This document shows positions 45,101 to 61,535 of a DNA stretch of 64,000 nucleotides, piece after piece. The stretch lies in contig CM041196.1 in the NCBI GenBank assembly GCA_023078555.1, forward strand, positions 682,001 to 746,000. Reading direction: 5' to 3'. Position 1 is the first letter of the stretch. Every line of letters begins with the position of its first letter. Position numbers and translations under genes: made by a program. Source of the DNA: Ulva prolifera. Its lineage: Eukaryota > Chlorophyta > Ulvophyceae > Ulvales > Ulvaceae. The notes under the pieces are model-generated. The model worked only from the letters and a program-made list of their open reading frames with translations, was not told where the DNA came from and made no database searches.

Positions 45101-45432
45101 ATCCACCGCAAACTCGATGTCGCAGTCCGTCAAAACCTCCTCTGAGCTATCGCACGAGACACGGCTCACACCGAAAGGTTGCATGTCATCCGCAGGTAGC
45201 GCAGAGGTGGCTCCAGCGAGGAGTTGCGCGCCGGTAGCGTAGCCGAGCTAGCGGCAGGCCACGAGCGCGCCGCGGCGGCCGAGGTCCTTGCCAAAGCGGC
45301 CCTCGTCGATGATGGACCAGAAGCCGTTGATGAGAACCTCGAGCTCGAGGTGGCCGTACTCCCAGGCACCGTCTGGGGTTAACCACAACGTTGTGCTGCC
45401 GCCCACCAGCCGCACCATGCCGGTGTCATCAC
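42156..45432 (-). pseudogene. SRCR gene end, pseudogene copy of the 61.5-63.6 kb gene
   Basis: Exons right to left: 45,432-45,037 (one SRCR), about 44,477-44,191 and 43,557-43,380 (a split SRCR), 42,178-42,156 (last 7 codons, ESNVIRR and TGA). The layout matches the intact copy at 61,536-63,583. Lesions: TAG at 45,248-45,250 in place of the Gln codon of ACRQLGY, and a net 1-nt deletion near 44,462-44,476 relative to the intact copy, which shifts the frame at the start of the second exon. The first domain (GGSTTLWLTPDGAWEYGHLE) lacks its first Cys, as in the paralogues. The 5' part is absent; the unit stops before the LINE at 46,091. Not expected to make a full protein. Confidence 0.75.
43148..43301. 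repeat. Nested perfect palindromes
   Basis: 43,148-43,223 is a 76-nt perfect inverted repeat without a loop, centred on GGCTAGCC. Immediately beyond, TTATCACCTACACTGC (about 43,221-43,236) and GCAGTGTAGGTGATAA (about 43,281-43,297) form a second inverted pair enclosing a third copy of GCGGGACCCTCGGACCAAC. A smaller hairpin, CCGCTGCATAGCTATGCAGCGG, lies just left (about 43,126-43,147). Confidence 0.8.
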
Positions 45433-46090
45433 CTGCATGAAACTTGCACCTCAGACGACCGCTGCGGTGCTCTGACGCGGTGATCTTGCCCTTGCATGCA
45501 TGTACAGTTACCCAGGTGGCAGAGAGACCAGAGACGCTGCAGCGCTGGGCAAAGTGATCACCGGCGCAGAGATTCATGTATCTCTGCAGTGCCTCATGTG
45601 CAGGTCGATCCCTGGCCATGGCAAGCAACGTTAACTACCGATTGTGTATCTCACAATGAATTTGACAGCAGACCATTGTGAGTGCGTCGTGTATACACAC
45701 GGTCATTGCCTCAACAAGCACGCCTTGCCACTCCCTAGCAGCAGGCGCCTAGGCGCATGTAAAGCCTCCCACCCAACACCCACAAGCACGCTGCTTGTCT
45801 GACGCACACGGTAGTTGTTGGGAATGGCCCCTCGCACAGAGTGTACCATGCCTGTGGTGTATACCATCAGTGTTGACTGGTCGGGTAGCGCAGGGGGCTG
45901 GCACCGTAGCGAGCGTACAGAAACAACAGGAGAGCATGACAGGAGTAACAATGCGGCACACTATGGGGTCGTGGTCTGTTGCTGGTCGTGTCGATTGACC
46001 TCGTCCACGGCATGGCAGTCGAGCCCCCGGAGGCTCGGCGCTTGGCATTTGATAATACTTGTTAGGCCAAATCTGCAATGCTAGGGCCCC
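45433..46090. other. Spacer before the LINE, nothing recognised
   Basis: About 650 bp between the SRCR pseudogene and the LINE. No further SRCR exon is visible upstream of the pseudogene on the - strand, although the intact paralogue appears to continue. Confidence 0.4.
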
Positions 46091-47534
46091 ATGGGCAAGC
46101 CGAAGCGGAAGGAGCCGTCAAGGGCAAAGCTGAGCGACCTGAACCGCCAGCACGCTTCGCAGTCGCCCGTGCGACCTAGCCTATTGATTACAGACCAACG
46201 TAGCATCCTAGATACTAATGAAGTTGTTAACTGTCACCGCGCGGGTCTCCACAGCCCAAGCGCCGGCGCGCAGCACCTGCCAGCGGGACAGCTACCAAGG
46301 CTCATCTCTCTGCAGATACAAGCAAACAGGTAAAATCGGCGCTGAATGTGGTGCCTGGTGAGACTCAGCTCGCCACGGCTGCCCCTCAGCAGCCGCCAGC
46401 CACCAGCAACGACCAGCACGGCACTGCACGGTGCCACCATCCACCCCCGCCCGCTTCCGCCGACACCCCTTCTCCGCCTCTTCCCCCACCTCCTGGCCTC
46501 GCAGCAACCAAGCAGTCTGCTACCCGCCGGCCACATCGCCAAGCCGCAGCGGCCGCCGGCGCTCCCCCCCCTGCGCAGGCCAGTGGGGGCACGGGCGGCA
46601 GCGCCAAGCAGCAACGTGCCCGGCGGGGCGGTAAGAAGAAAGGCAAGGGACGGGGAGCAGGTAGCCAGTCGCAGCGGGCGGGCCCCCGCAGACAGGCCGG
46701 GCTCCGTGCGGCTGCATCGGCCCCGCCAGTGCAGCGGGCCAACGCGGCCCCACGGCTGCGCCTGCCGCAGCATGTCCCCCCAGCCGCCCGGCTGGGGTGG
46801 GCCGAGTGGTGCACAAGGGCGTGGGAGCTGGTGGCCGACGCGTGCACGCATGCGCGCGGCGACAGCGCGCGAGAGGAGGTTGTTGCCGCCTTCGAGGAGC
46901 TCATGCGCCTGCCCATGCGCCTGCTAGCGTACAGCAGGGGGCGGCGCTCTGGGAAAGCGGCGGTAGGGCGGTGCCGCGACTACGCCCTCGGGCTGCCCGT
47001 GGAGATGTGGGAGGACACGCCGCCCGGCCGCTGGCCCGGGAGGCGCAAAGCTCCCATGTCTGCAGATCAGCTGCAGGCGCAACACATCGACAGATGCTTT
47101 CGCACCAAGCGCTCCATTCACAAAGCTGGCCGCGGATTGCAGGATGGCAAGCCCGCAGATGCACGGTCCCCGGAGGTCCGAGCCGGTCTGCGCGCATTGT
47201 TCCCGCCAGCAGATCCGCCGGCCCCTCTGGAGCCGAACCCGGATGTCCCCGCTCTGTGCCTGACACGGGAGGCGCTGGTGGCGGCGGTGGCCGCCGTGAG
47301 CGCACACCATCGAGGGTCATCGGCCGGCCCGTCCGGCTGGACGTTCGAGATGATCTGCGCAGCATGCCAATCCTCGGACGCAGCCACCGACGCGCTGCTG
47401 GCGGTCGTCAACCACATGCTGTCCGGCATGCTGCCACGGGAGACGTTCCTACTGGACGGGCTCCTCATCGGCCTGGAGAAGCCGGACGGTGGCACGCGGC
47501 CGATCGCGGTGGGGGAGACCTGGTACCGGCCGCA
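46091..47534 (+). mobile_element. LINE retrotransposon, N-terminal and early RT region, truncated
   Basis: An ATG at 46,091 opens a basic N-terminus (MGKPKRKEPSRAKLSDL). A second frame, about 46,348-47,534, encodes a Pro/Ala-rich stretch, a basic block (RRGGKKKGKGRG), and then the conserved run-up to reverse transcriptase: SSAGPSGWTFEMI, LLIGLEKPDGGTRPIAVGE and WYR. That region is typical of non-LTR retrotransposons of green algae. The catalytic palm is missing because the reading frame ends where the giant palindrome begins. The frame change near 46,335 may be an intron or a lesion. Confidence 0.75.
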
Positions 47535-48438
47535 ATTGGCATTTCAATACTCGCAAAGCACCTTGACACTTCACCACAGCTAGTCTACACGAAACACTGT
47601 ATACAATATCAAACTTAAGTATGCCGTACAGAGAGCATGCGTGGTGAGTGTGCGTGTCCATTTTCGATAGAGACACGCAGCCGACGAGCTACATTGTTGC
47701 ATGCTGACAACGACAGCGGCATTCTGGGAGATACAAGATCAGCAGAAACATAACATGTGCCTTTCATAACTTGGTTACTCTGTCGGTTACGGGGCTGTGA
47801 TTGACGGCGATGATGTTTGACTTCCGACGAAACCATCACCGTGAAACTTCATCCCACGATTGGCAGCTACTAAAAATATGGATCACAACCGATGCGCAGT
47901 TTGATATGAGTTGCTAGTAATCATAACTCAGGATGCTGAGAGACCGTGTGGAACTCGGGCAGTTCTTTAACATCGAAAGGTCATGTGCGCTTTTGCGCCG
48001 CAACATTGCACGGATCTTTGCCAATCTGTTATACGTAGGAATCATACCTTTCTCTGTAGTTTTCTGGCTGAAGATTGGCTGCCTAGGCAACAGCCAAGAG
48101 TTCGTGTTGCTGCTGCTACCAAACGTGTAAGTTCGCACGGACAATGAGCCCTACGCCTGCAGTGCGCCACATTGTACTTGCTTATCAACAATGTGTAAAG
48201 AAGTGACATGAGTACCGAAGCCGTATAGACATGGTCGCTGCGCATGAAACTTCGGGAACCGGCCCTGCAGAACGTATACCGCAGGCATAAGAATACTTGC
48301 CATCACTGCGCACATGCGATGACCACAATGTCAGTGTTGGTACACGTCAGCGCTCATAAGAGTTTCTTCTGCGCAGTACAACGTTGTCTGCACGCTTCAG
48401 CGATGAGTAGCTGGGACAGAGCGGTGTATGCATGCGTA

Positions 48439-49776
48439 CTGGGTGCCGCAAAAACATAGCAGTTGCCGCGATCGACATTCTGCAATGATCACCCGGACGT
48501 TACGCATCCAGACGTGGGCAAGATATCGGCAAGGCCTATCCCGAACTATTTGTGCTCCCGCTTGAACAATGCTCGAGTGTACTGCTTGATTTTGCTCAGC
48601 TGCGGTAACGCATTTCGTGGCGTGCGGGGAAACTCACGGTTTGAACGTGACGCCTGAAAAGCTACTTTATGCAGTAAGATCCACCTGCAGCCGCAAGGCA
48701 GCCTTGACTGCGGCGTAACAACCGATGAATTTCGACAACGTGATCGTGTCAGCCGCACTTGAGCTGCTGTCATGACAACGTGTTGCTCAATACATGTGGC
48801 ATGCATGGGCCACCTGCCATATGCTCAGGGAAATCAGTATGGTCACCATTACAGTGTGGCAGTCAACATTCCACTTCCCGAGGCACCAGGAATATGTGTT
48901 GGCACTTGGCTGACAGAGTTGGAGGCAGCGCAGGGCTGGCATGCCTCACCCATGGCCTTGAACAAGGGCTACCTTTGAGTGGCTGTATCTCTCTGCTGGA
49001 GCCTGCAGTGACGAAAAAGCAGTTTTTTGGGCCTAGACAGTGCCTAGTACCTTTTCCTTAGCGCCAGCTAAGTGGGAGGATCCAGGGAACCAAAAATTAC
49101 CGCAATCCGAGAAGTATGCACTGAGATATGGATTGTTGAGTGCACTTGGTCTTGGGCCCCACTTGGAGCTGCATCGAGAGCCCGACTACACGAGCACGCA
49201 GATCTGCGGCTGCGTCGCGACGAGGCGCGCTCCTGCGCAGATGATTAGACCTTTATCTATAGATGCTCTGCGATCAGTTTTGTCTCCTGAATTCTTGGAT
49301 GTGTTACGTGCTGCATGTCCTTCCGTGACCCATGCATGTGGGGACCTTCAGTCCGGTTGAGATGCACCACGTCAGCTCGACACTGAGACTCGGACGTCCA
49401 CCGCTACGCCGACAAATGTCCCAGCATGGATTCCTGGCACGGCTGTCGGTATCCTCGCGGCGCTGGTAGTATAGTCTACGCCGCCGCCGGCTGTAAGGGC
49501 GTATCTCTGACGAGGCCGATGATTCACGTGCTATGTTTTTGCGGGAGCCTGTGCGTTGGGCTGCCAAGCATCACACAACGTTGGCTGCCGCCATATAAAC
49601 GAGCCAACGTACTCATATATATTCAAAAATCTGATCCCGAGAGTCTTGACGCACATGCATGAGCCATGCCAGCTTTACCGCTCGAGCAGCGAGTCGCTAT
49701 TCAGCAGCTCCACCGCCTGGGAATCGCACACGGCAAGATTGCGAAGGAACTCGTCGTGCGTTTTTGCGGGAGCCTG
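48439..49776. mobile_element. Tc1/mariner-like insertion nested in the left arm
   Basis: Left end CTGGGTGCCGCAAAAAC and right end GTTTTTGCGGGAGCCTG are imperfect 17-bp inverted repeats. TA flanks both sides (48,437-48,438 and 49,777-49,778). The opposite palindrome arm shows the uninterrupted site GCATGCG-TA-TGTGGCC (TA at 54,147-54,148), proving an insertion of 1,338 bp with TA duplication. A second, better matching right end (23 bp, TGCTATGTTTTTGCGGGAGC...) lies inside at 49,529-49,551, so the element is compound or rearranged. Only a short transposase-like fragment was recognised. Confidence 0.8.
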
Positions 49777-49848
49777 TACGTGGCCACCAGGGCAGCCAAC
49801 GTGACAACGGTGAGAGACATGACAGATGGGCCTCGCAGCAGGCATTGA
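49666..49848 (+). pseudogene. Transposase helix-turn-helix fragment
   Basis: 60-codon frame from ATG. Residues about 5-31 (LEQRVAIQQLHRLG, IAHGKIAKELVV) have the pattern of the N-terminal HTH of Tc1/mariner and related transposases: an EQR start, a helix, a glycine turn, then IAKxL. The frame then runs straight into the terminal inverted repeat and out of the element, so the catalytic DDE domain is absent. It binds no function of its own as it stands; it supports the element's identity. Confidence 0.45.
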
Positions 49849-50289
49849 ACCACATAGGTATCATCAGGCAGCCCCATCAGAGCGACACTGCCCCTACATG
49901 CTTAACAATCCGGTGTCATGATGTTGCAACGCAGATTCACAGGAACACATTGAGGCCTAGGATGTGGCCACAAAGTCTAGAAGCTTCGTCACAACTATGC
50001 ACTGCACATTAGCTTAACATCCATATTGGCCCTACCAAAGGCATGACATAGAACAGTGAGCCGGTCTTGCATGCGATCAGGATTGGAGTCAACTAGTGCC
50101 TTATGCATTAAAGATTAAGCTTTTTAGGCTTGAGGAGGTTTAATCAGCCCCATCACTGATGGCATGACCAAGCACTGGGGTGCCCGCATACAGTGTTGAG
50201 CTCCTAGGGCACGGAGGAGACTCCGTACACGCCAGACGCAACAACACTGCGCTGAGCGATTCTCACAGTTAAGCGCAGTTTTGTGTTGG

Positions 50290-50935
50290 CATACCCTCTG
50301 TCTTCGCTCGCAGTGCAGAGGGCGTGGCACCGATCATGTATACGTCGGGGGCAGCAGCGCTGTGGTGACAGTGTCTTTGCTGGCATACCCTCTGTCTTCG
50401 CTCGCAGTGCAGAGGGCGTGGCACCGAATATGCACACGTTGGGGGCAGCAGCGCTGTGGTGACAGTGTCTTTGCTGGCATGCCCTCTGTCTCCGCTCGCA
50501 GTTCAAAGGGCGTGGCACCAAACATGCACACATTGAGGGCAGCAGCACTGTGGTGACAGTGTCTTTGCTGGAATGCCCTCTGTCTTCGCTCGCAGTGCAG
50601 AGGGCGTGGCACCGATCATGTATCCGTCGGGGGCAGCAGCACTGTGGTGACAGTGGCTTTGTTGGCATACCCTCTGTCTTCGCTCGCAGTGCAGAGGGCG
50701 TGGCACCGATCATGTATACGTCGGGGGCAGCAGCGCTGTGGTGACAGTGTCTTTGCTGGCATACCCTCTGTCTTCGCTCGCAGTGCAGAGGGCGTGGCAC
50801 CGAATATGCACACGTTGGGGGCAGCAGCGCTGTGGTGACAGTGTCTTTGCTGGAATGCCATCTGTCTCCACTCGCAGTTCAAAGGGCGTGGCACCGAACA
50901 TGCACACATTGGGGGCAGCAGCACTGCAACGAGGC
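50290..50935 (+). repeat. 94-bp tandem repeat, about seven copies
   Basis: CCCTCTG starts recur at 50,294, 50,388, 50,482 and onward every 94 bp. Each unit has a hairpin (CCCTCTG...CAGAGGG, varied in some copies to CCCTCTG...CAAAGGG), then GCGTGGCACCGA, then GGGGGCAGCAGC. Neighbouring units alternate in small variants, suggesting amplification of two-unit blocks. Frames across it repeat CERRQR-type peptides and are not genes. Confidence 0.9.
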
Positions 50936-50939
50936 TGGT

Positions 50940-51365
50940 GACTAGGTGGAAGCATCTCTGCTGGCCAGAATACCAGCGGCTGCATGTGATCACATCACTG
51001 ACATCCACAAGAGGGCTATCTCAGCGCACCGACAGGCACGAGCACTGGCATCACCAGCCCAGCTGTACTCGTGGCCAGTTAGCGTGACAACCCCTTTGCA
51101 AAGAGGCTGGTAAATAGTGTGAAGCATCTCTGCTGGCCAGAATAACAGCGGCTGCATGTGATCACATCACTGACATCCACAGGAAGGCTATCTGAGCACA
51201 CCGTCAGGCACGAGCACTGGCATCACCAGCCCAGCTGTACTGGTGGCCAGTTAGCGTGACAATCCCTTTGCAAAGAGGCTGGTAAATAGTGTTAACCATC
51301 TCTGCTGGCCAGAATACCAGCGGCTGCATGTGATCACATCACTGACATCCACAGGAGGGCTATCT
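50940..51365 (+). repeat. ~172-bp tandem repeat, about 2.5 copies
   Basis: CTCTGCTGGCCAGAATA recurs near 50,955, 51,127 and 51,299, followed each time by GCGGCTGCATGTGATCACAT. The right arm has about 1.3 copies (53,225-53,460). Confidence 0.8.
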
Positions 51366-52268
51366 CAGCACACCGACAGGCATGGGCACTTGCATCATCT
51401 GCACAGCCGTCCTCGTGTCCAGCCGGTGTTTCCATAACCACATGGCCAGGGAGACTGACCTCCAAAGCGGCCGCAGTGGCACTTTCATTTAGTACGAAGA
51501 GCACAGGCATCACTTGCCGTAAGCAGTGTCGCAAGACGTCTGCAACTGTCCGTAGCCGTAGACGCTCGCGCCTGTGGTTCATACAGTTTCCAAAGTCGCC
51601 ATTGCAGATTGGTGAAGCATGATGTGCCCGAGCTTCCAAATGTCATTGTAGCAGCGATGGTTTGCCCTGCTCGTCCCTGAACACCGTTGCAGCTGTACAT
51701 TGCCGATTTTCTCATACACATTATTCGCGCTGTAGAATCAGATCGTGGCGCGATCTGTGCGTGTGGGGCCTATTCATAGACCAGATGCTCCCGTAGCCCG
51801 CTTCGTGATGGCGCCTGATGAGCTCCCCTAGAGACAACACGTCATAAAACTTTGAACAAATTGGTAAACATGTTCAAAACAGGTTTAATTTTGTATCACT
51901 GACGGATTAGCTTCTAGCGGTGACACGCAGCCGTCCTAAGCTCTGCCCAAGTGTGTCCTCAGGCTGATTGACCTCCAGAAAGGCCGCGAGTCTCCAGAGC
52001 CCAAGTGAAGCCTGAATGTAACCAAATAAGTTCCTGTGAAAGGATATACACGCTTTTATCGCGCTGTTCGTGAGCATCGTAACAGCGCTGGCCGACCGAG
52101 TCATCCTCGAACACAGGCACAGTGCAACTGCGTCCGTAGACCACAACGAACCGGATAAAGCATATCATGCGTCAATATCATATTTCACATGGTCATTTCG
52201 GTTGAAATCACATCAAAAGGCGACTGTTTCTGCTCTGTCCTATCCGCCCTCGACAGGCCCGCCCTTGT

Positions 52269-52295
52269 CCGTCTGTACACGTCCTGGCTCATGTT
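52269..52295. repeat. Central loop of the palindrome
   Basis: 27 nt between GCCCTTGT (ending 52,268) and ACAAGGGC (starting 52,296). On the - strand it reads ACATGAGCCAGGACGTGTAC, nearly the same as 56,055-56,074, so the centre may itself be a small repeat shared with that region. Confidence 0.7.
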
Positions 52296-55037
52296 ACAAG
52301 GGCGGGCCTGACAAGGGCGGATAGGTCGGAGCAGAAACAGTCGCCTTTTGATGTGATTTCAACCGAAATGACCATGTTCAATATGATATTGACGCATGAT
52401 ATGCTTTATCCGGTTCGTTGTGGTCTACGGACGCAGTTGCACTGTGCCTGTCTTCGAGGATGACTCGGTCGGCCAGCGCTGTTACGATGCTCACGAACAG
52501 CGCGATAAAAGCGTGTATATCCTTTCACGGGAACATATTTGGTTACATTCAGGCTTAACTTGGGCTCTGGAGACTCGCGGCCTTTCTGGAGGTCAATCAG
52601 CCTGAGGACACACTTGGGCAGAGCTTAGGACGGCTGCGTGTCACCGCTAGAAGCTAATCCGTCAGTGATACAAAATTAAACCTACCATGAACATGTTTAC
52701 CAATTTGCTCAAAGTTTTATGACGTGTTGTCTCTAGCGGAGCTCATCATGCGCCATCGCGAAGCGGGCTACTGGAGCATCTGGTCTATGAACAGGCCCCA
52801 CACGCACAGATCGCGCCACGATCTGATTCTACAGCGCAAATTATATGTATGTGAAAATCGGCAATATACGGCTGCAACGGTGTTCAGGGACGAGCAGGGC
52901 AAACCATCGCTGCTACATAGCCATTTGGAAGCTCGGGCACATCATGCTTCACCAATCTGCAATGGAGATTTTGGAAACTGTATGAACCACAGGCGCGAGC
53001 GTCTACGGCTACGGACAGTTGCAGACTTCTTACGACACTGCTTGCGGCAAGTGATGCCTGTGCTCTTCGTACTAAATGAGAGTGCCACTGCGGGCGCTTT
53101 GGAGATCAGTCCCCCTGGCCATGTGGTTATGGAAACACCGGCTGGACACGAGGACGGCTGTGCAGATGATGCAAGTGCTTGTCGGTGTGCTGAGATAGCC
53201 CTCCTGTGGATGTCAGTGATGTGATCACATGCAGCCGCTGGTATTCTGGCCAGCAGAGATGCTTCACACGATTTACCAGCCTCTTTGCAAAGGAGTTGTC
53301 ACGCTAACTGGCCACGAGTACAGCTGGGCTGGTGATGCCAGTGCTCGTGCCTGACAGTGTGCTGAGATAGCCCTCCTGTGGATGTCAGTGATGTGATCAC
53401 ATGCAGCCACTGGCACTCTGGCCAGCAGAGATGCTTCCACCTAGTAACCAGCCTCGTTGCAGCGCTGCTGCCCCCAATGTTAGCATGTTCGGTGTCACGC
53501 CCTCTGCACTGCGAGGTAAGACAGAGGGCATGCCAGCAAAGACACTGTCACCACAGCACTGCTGCCCCCGACGTGTGCACGTTCGGTGCCACGCCCTCTG
53601 CACTGCGTGTGAAGGCAGAGGGTATGCCAACACAGAATCGCGCAGCACTGTGAGAATCGCTCAGCGCAGTGTTGTTGCGTCTGGCGTGTACGGAGTCTCC
53701 TCGAGGAGTCTCCTCAGATCTGTGCCCTCAACACTGTATGCGGGCACCCCTGCCCATTTGCATCAGTGCTTGGTCATGATGGGACTGATTAAACCTCCTC
53801 AAGCCTAAAAAGCTCAATCTTTAATGCACAAGGCACTGGTTGACTCCAATCCTGATCGCATGCAAGATCGGCTCACTGCTCTATGTCATGCCTTTGGTAG
53901 GGCCAATATGGATGTTAAGCTAATGTGCAGTGCATAGTTGTGACGAAGACTTTGTGGCCACATCCTAGGCCTCAATGTGTTCCTGTGAATCTGCGTTGCA
54001 ACATCATGCCACCGGATTGTTAAGCATTTATGGGCAGTGTCGCTCTGATGGGGCTGCCGGATGATACCTATGTGGTTCAATGCCTGCTGCGAGGCCCGTC
54101 TGTCATGTGTCTCACTGTTGTCACGTTGGCTGCCCTGGTGGCCACATACGCATGCATACTCCGCTCTGCCCCAGCTACTCATCGCTGCAGCGTGCACACA
54201 ACTTTGTACTGCGCAGAAGAAACTCTTATCAGCGCTGACGTGTACCAACACTGACATCATGGTCATCGCATGTGCGCAGTGATGGCACGTATTCTTATGC
54301 CTGCGGTACGTTCTGGAGGGCCGGTTCCCGAAGTTTCATGCGCAGCGACCATGTCTATACGGCTTCGGTACTCATGTCACTTGTTTACACATCGTTGATA
54401 AGCAAGTACAATGTGGCTCACTGTAGGTGTAGGGCTCGTTGTCCGTGCGAACTTACACGTTTGTTAGCAGCAGCAACACGACCGCTTGGCTGCTGCCTAG
54501 GCAGCCAATCTTCCGCCAGAAAACAACAGAGAAAGGTATGATTCCTACGTGTAACAGATTGACACAGATTCGTGCAATGTTGTGGCGCAAAAGCGCACAT
54601 GGCCTTGCGATGTTAACGAACTGCCCGAGTTCCACACGGTCTCTCAGCATCCTGATTTGTGATTACTAGCAACTCATATCAAACTGCGCATCGGTTGTGA
54701 TCCATGTGTTTAGTAGCTGCCAATCGTGGGATGAAGTTTCACGCTGATGGTTTCGTCGGAAGTCAAACATCATCGCCGTCAATCATAGCCCCGTAGCCGA
54801 CGGAGTAACCACGTAATGAATGGCACATGCTATGTTTCTGCTGATCTTGTATCTCCCAGCATGCCTCTATCGTTGTCAGCATGCAACAATGTAGCTCGTC
54901 GGCTGCATGTCTCCATCGAAAATGGACACGCACACTCACCACGCATGCTCTCAGTAAGTTTCATATTGTATACAGTGTTTCGTGTAGACTAGCTGTGGTG
55001 AAGTGTCAAGGTGTTTTGCGAGTATTGAAATGCCAAT
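52296..55037 (-). repeat. Palindrome right arm
   Basis: 2.74 kb, the reverse complement of the left arm without the nested element and with fewer tandem repeats. It therefore gives the pre-insertion state of the arm. Confidence 0.85.
52724..53224 (+). CDS. Unrecognised 166-codon frame in the right arm
   Basis: Open frame in the inner right arm; the region ASPICNGDFGNCMNHRRERL and VMETPAGHEDGCADDAS is repeated in the left arm on the - strand (51,334-51,639) with few changes, but the left copy is split between two frames. No known motif. The first codon is not ATG at 52,724 (TTG), so the earliest ATG start is 52,748. It may be a relic coding sequence of the element or simply an open stretch. 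Confidence 0.2.
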   Translation: MLSLAELIMRHREAGYWSIWSMNRPHTHRSRHDLILQRKLYVCENRQYTAATVFRDEQGKPSLLHSHLEARAHHASPICNGDFGNCMNHRRERLRLRTVADFLRHCLRQVMPVLFVLNESATAGALEISPPGHVVMETPAGHEDGCADDASACRCAEIALLWMSVM

Positions 55038-61237
<6,200 letters not shown>

Positions 61238-61267
61238 CAACCATATACGGACGACAATTCTTAAACG

Positions 61268-61272
61268 TTACA
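61268..61272 (-). promoter_or_regulatory. Candidate TGTAA poly(A) signal of the SRCR gene
   Basis: TGTAA on the - strand about 265 bp after the stop at 61,536. It is the nearest such signal and lies between the gene and the repeat array. Confidence 0.3.
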
Positions 61273-61535
61273 CAACAAGTAAACTACAAGTCAAACATCT
61301 CTACTGCCAAAAATATGACAGCCTTGGTTCACAAAACATCTTGGCCAACAGCGGAGGTGGTGACACCTCGCCATGCCACCTATGACACAAATTTTGCTAA
61401 GGCCGGTCCTCTACCAGCCCAGTAATCTTACTATCGACAGCTCATGAACACTGGTGAAAGGGATGAATCCTTCCAGGCCACTAAAAGCTCGCATTCTGTC
61501 AGCCTGCTTGCGGCGCCAAGATCGACAGCAAGGCT

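Larger units (their letters stand above)
47535..52268 (+). repeat. Palindrome left arm
   Basis: 4.73 kb, inverted relative to 52,296-55,037. It is longer than the right arm because it holds the TA-flanked insertion 48,439-49,776, about seven copies of a 94-bp repeat against about two opposite, and more copies of a ~172-bp repeat. Confidence 0.85.
47535..55037. mobile_element. Giant imperfect palindrome (Foldback-like element), 7.5 kb
   Basis: Both ends carry ATTGGCATTTCAATACTCGC as inverted copies (47,535 onward; complement ending at 55,037). Complementarity can be followed, with scattered substitutions, through to the centre: outer block 47,535-48,438 with 54,149-55,037, middle block 49,777-50,300 with about 53,580-54,148, inner block about 51,340-52,268 with 52,296-53,224. 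The arms differ by a 1.34-kb insertion and by tandem-repeat copy number, both in the left arm. No obvious target duplication is seen at the outer ends. No transposase is recognised outside the nested element. Very long inverted repeats with internal tandem repeats are typical of Foldback and Galileo elements; an inverted segmental duplication is the alternative. Confidence 0.85.

Noticed and set aside
46346-47618. Alternative overlapping frames in the LINE (193 and 273 residues)
   Set aside because: Only the frame with SSAGPSGWTFEMI and KPDGGTRPIAVGE matches reverse-transcriptase elements.
50290-50935. Regular repeats considered as a CRISPR array
   Set aside because: The repeats are contiguous 94-bp tandem units without variable spacers, in a eukaryotic genome.
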